NCBI GenBank assembly: GCA_016841265.1
Contig: JAENZL010000025.1
Span: 1 to 35,426 of the forward strand
Length of the DNA: 35,426 nt
Source: Methanobacteriota archaeon
GTDB taxonomy: Archaea; Halobacteriota; Methanosarcinia; Methanosarcinales; Methanosarcinaceae
Direction: 5' to 3'
The notes beneath the pieces are model-generated. The model ran no database searches and was not told the origin of the DNA. It saw only the letters and a program-made list of their open reading frames with translations. A program made the position numbers and the translations under genes. Below, one piece after another: positions 34,568 to 35,426 of the stretch. Position 1 is the stretch's first letter; each line of letters begins with the position of its first letter.

Positions 34568-35230
34568 CATTAAATTAAAAGAAGCAACCGGTAGAATTGG
34601 AAATTGCTGGCTAAACTACAATCAAATTTCAGCCCTTAAATTCGATTACGAATAATATCTCAAACTATAAAGTAGTTGGGAGATGCCCGGTCAAGCAGAT
34701 GGTTCAGCGGCAAATGGCAGAACAATACTTGCAGGATATCAGTTACCGAATATCAGACCCACTTAATATGAATATTTATATATAAAAGATGTGTAATAAC
34801 TATAGGCAGATTGATATTTATTGTTAGGTTCTGCCAATAAAGCCATCCGGTGTTTATCATACCCTACGATTCCCTGAAACCATGACCTCAAGTCCGACGG
34901 AAGTCATTTCACTTAAGGCTTCCATCCCTTTCTCTCACAACGTTCTCTGCAACTTCCTCCACACCGTCTTCCTCAACATTTTCTCGCAAATGAGCTTCCA
35001 TATATCAAACATCGGCCACGGGCAAGATAGCACATTATAGTTAAAAAATTAAAAAAACCCTTATAAAATAAAGGTTTTGATTTTGTACAAAATAACTATA
35101 TTTTTATCCGGTTCAGGAGAGAAATTATATTATGAACTGAAAAGCTCCGGAAACCGCAAAAAATAGGAATTTCCGGATTCCGGGGAAAATCCTCGCTGAA
35201 TTAATTTTTTCTGTACCCAAAAGGGAATCT
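34568..35230. other. Gene-poor region
   Basis: No convincing gene is present. A short minus-strand frame at 34909-35001 (30 codons, starting MEAHLRENVEED) has protein-like acidic composition and may be a gene remnant, but it is too short to support. TATA-like sequences occur near 34780-34795 (ATATTTATATATAAAAG). A weak AAAACCCTT/AAGGTTTT inverted repeat is at about 35055-35080. Confidence 0.35.
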
Positions 35231-35233
35231 CTC

Positions 35234-35426
35234 ATGAATATTATTCAGAAAGATGAAATCTCAGGAATATTGTTTAGAGAGATATTATTCAGAGAGATAA
35301 TCACAGGGACATTGTTCAAAGAGATAATCACAGGGACATTGTTCAAAGAGATAATCACAGGGACATTGTTTAGAGAGATAATCACAGGGACATTGTTCAA
35401 AGAGATAATCACAGGGACATTGTTCA
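35234..35426 (+). CDS. Possible partial open frame with 9-residue repeats, running off the window
   Basis: From an ATG at 35234 an open frame continues to the window edge. After MNIIQKDEISGILFREILF it repeats EIITGTLFK or EIITGTLFR once per 27 bases. A second forward frame and a reverse frame of the array are also open, since 27 is a multiple of 3, and no good ribosome site is seen. It may be non-coding repeat DNA. The frame being open through the non-repetitive first 15 codons is the only mild support. Confidence 0.25.
   Translation, partial: MNIIQKDEISGILFREILFREIITGTLFKEIITGTLFKEIITGTLFREIITGTLFKEIITGTLF
35294..35426. repeat. 27-base tandem array at the window end
   Basis: Units begin at 35294, 35321, 35348, 35375 and 35402 with consensus GAGATAATCACAGGGACATTGTTCAAA. 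They are almost identical to each other, and the array continues past the window. More diverged units precede it from about 35245. Confidence 0.9.

Noticed and set aside
30705..35426. Tandem arrays as possible CRISPR
   Set aside because: Units are directly adjacent with no unique spacers of constant length, and no cas genes are present.

Overview
The window looks like a piece of a Methanosarcina-type methanogen chromosome. It carries formylmethanofuran dehydrogenase subunits, an archaeal-type ferredoxin:thioredoxin reductase catalytic subunit, TATA-box promoters including likely leaderless ones, and long AT-rich intergenic regions full of short repeat families. No tRNA, rRNA or CRISPR array was seen. 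The genus is an inference from gene content and style, not from a marker gene.

Layout. (1) 142-10154, all minus strand: a type I restriction-modification cluster (two different hsdM genes, hsdS, hsdR) preceded by an AddA/UvrD-like helicase-nuclease with a C-terminal iron-sulfur PD-(D/E)XK domain. (2) 10155-14123: a small NTP pyrophosphohydrolase, a short-chain dehydrogenase and a fused MNT-HepT protein with a degenerate HEPN motif, embedded in repeat-rich DNA that includes a 252-base tandem duplication and structured repeats. (3) 14124-19635: a giant TM0106/Dna2-like nuclease-helicase with several low-complexity insertions, then a MazF/PemK toxin-antitoxin operon with a third, unrecognised gene. 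(4) 20238-21581: an IS200/IS605-group element carrying an apparently intact TnpB but no TnpA; then a SAM methyltransferase. (5) 22402-30016: four overlapping minus-strand genes: a secreted, membrane-anchored protein, a 1072-residue tubulin/FtsZ-like protein, a multi-pass membrane GTPase, and a single-pass protein with a Ser/Asp/Val-rich outer tail. (6) 30122-30455: a deleted relative of the TnpB element that keeps both ends, the last tnpB codons and an omega-RNA-like end, about 100 bases upstream of the tubulin operon. (7) 30705-35426: a formylmethanofuran dehydrogenase segment (ferredoxin, B, D), a small unknown gene and ferredoxin:thioredoxin reductase, with six different tandem-repeat arrays in and around the gaps.

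How it fits together. Regions 1-4 read as a defence/conflict island (restriction, helicase-nucleases, two toxin-antitoxin-type loci, TnpB). The tubulin-GTPase operon is the most unusual system: its overlapping genes point to one membrane-associated complex in which a cytoskeletal GTPase, a membrane GTPase and two proteins exposed outside the membrane work together. As I recall, Makarova and Koonin (2010) described a widespread FtsZ-like family linked to a GTPase and predicted to remodel membranes; this looks like an archaeal form with different outer partners. Region 7 is central energy metabolism; its promoter and leader regions contain distinct tandem arrays that may be regulatory.
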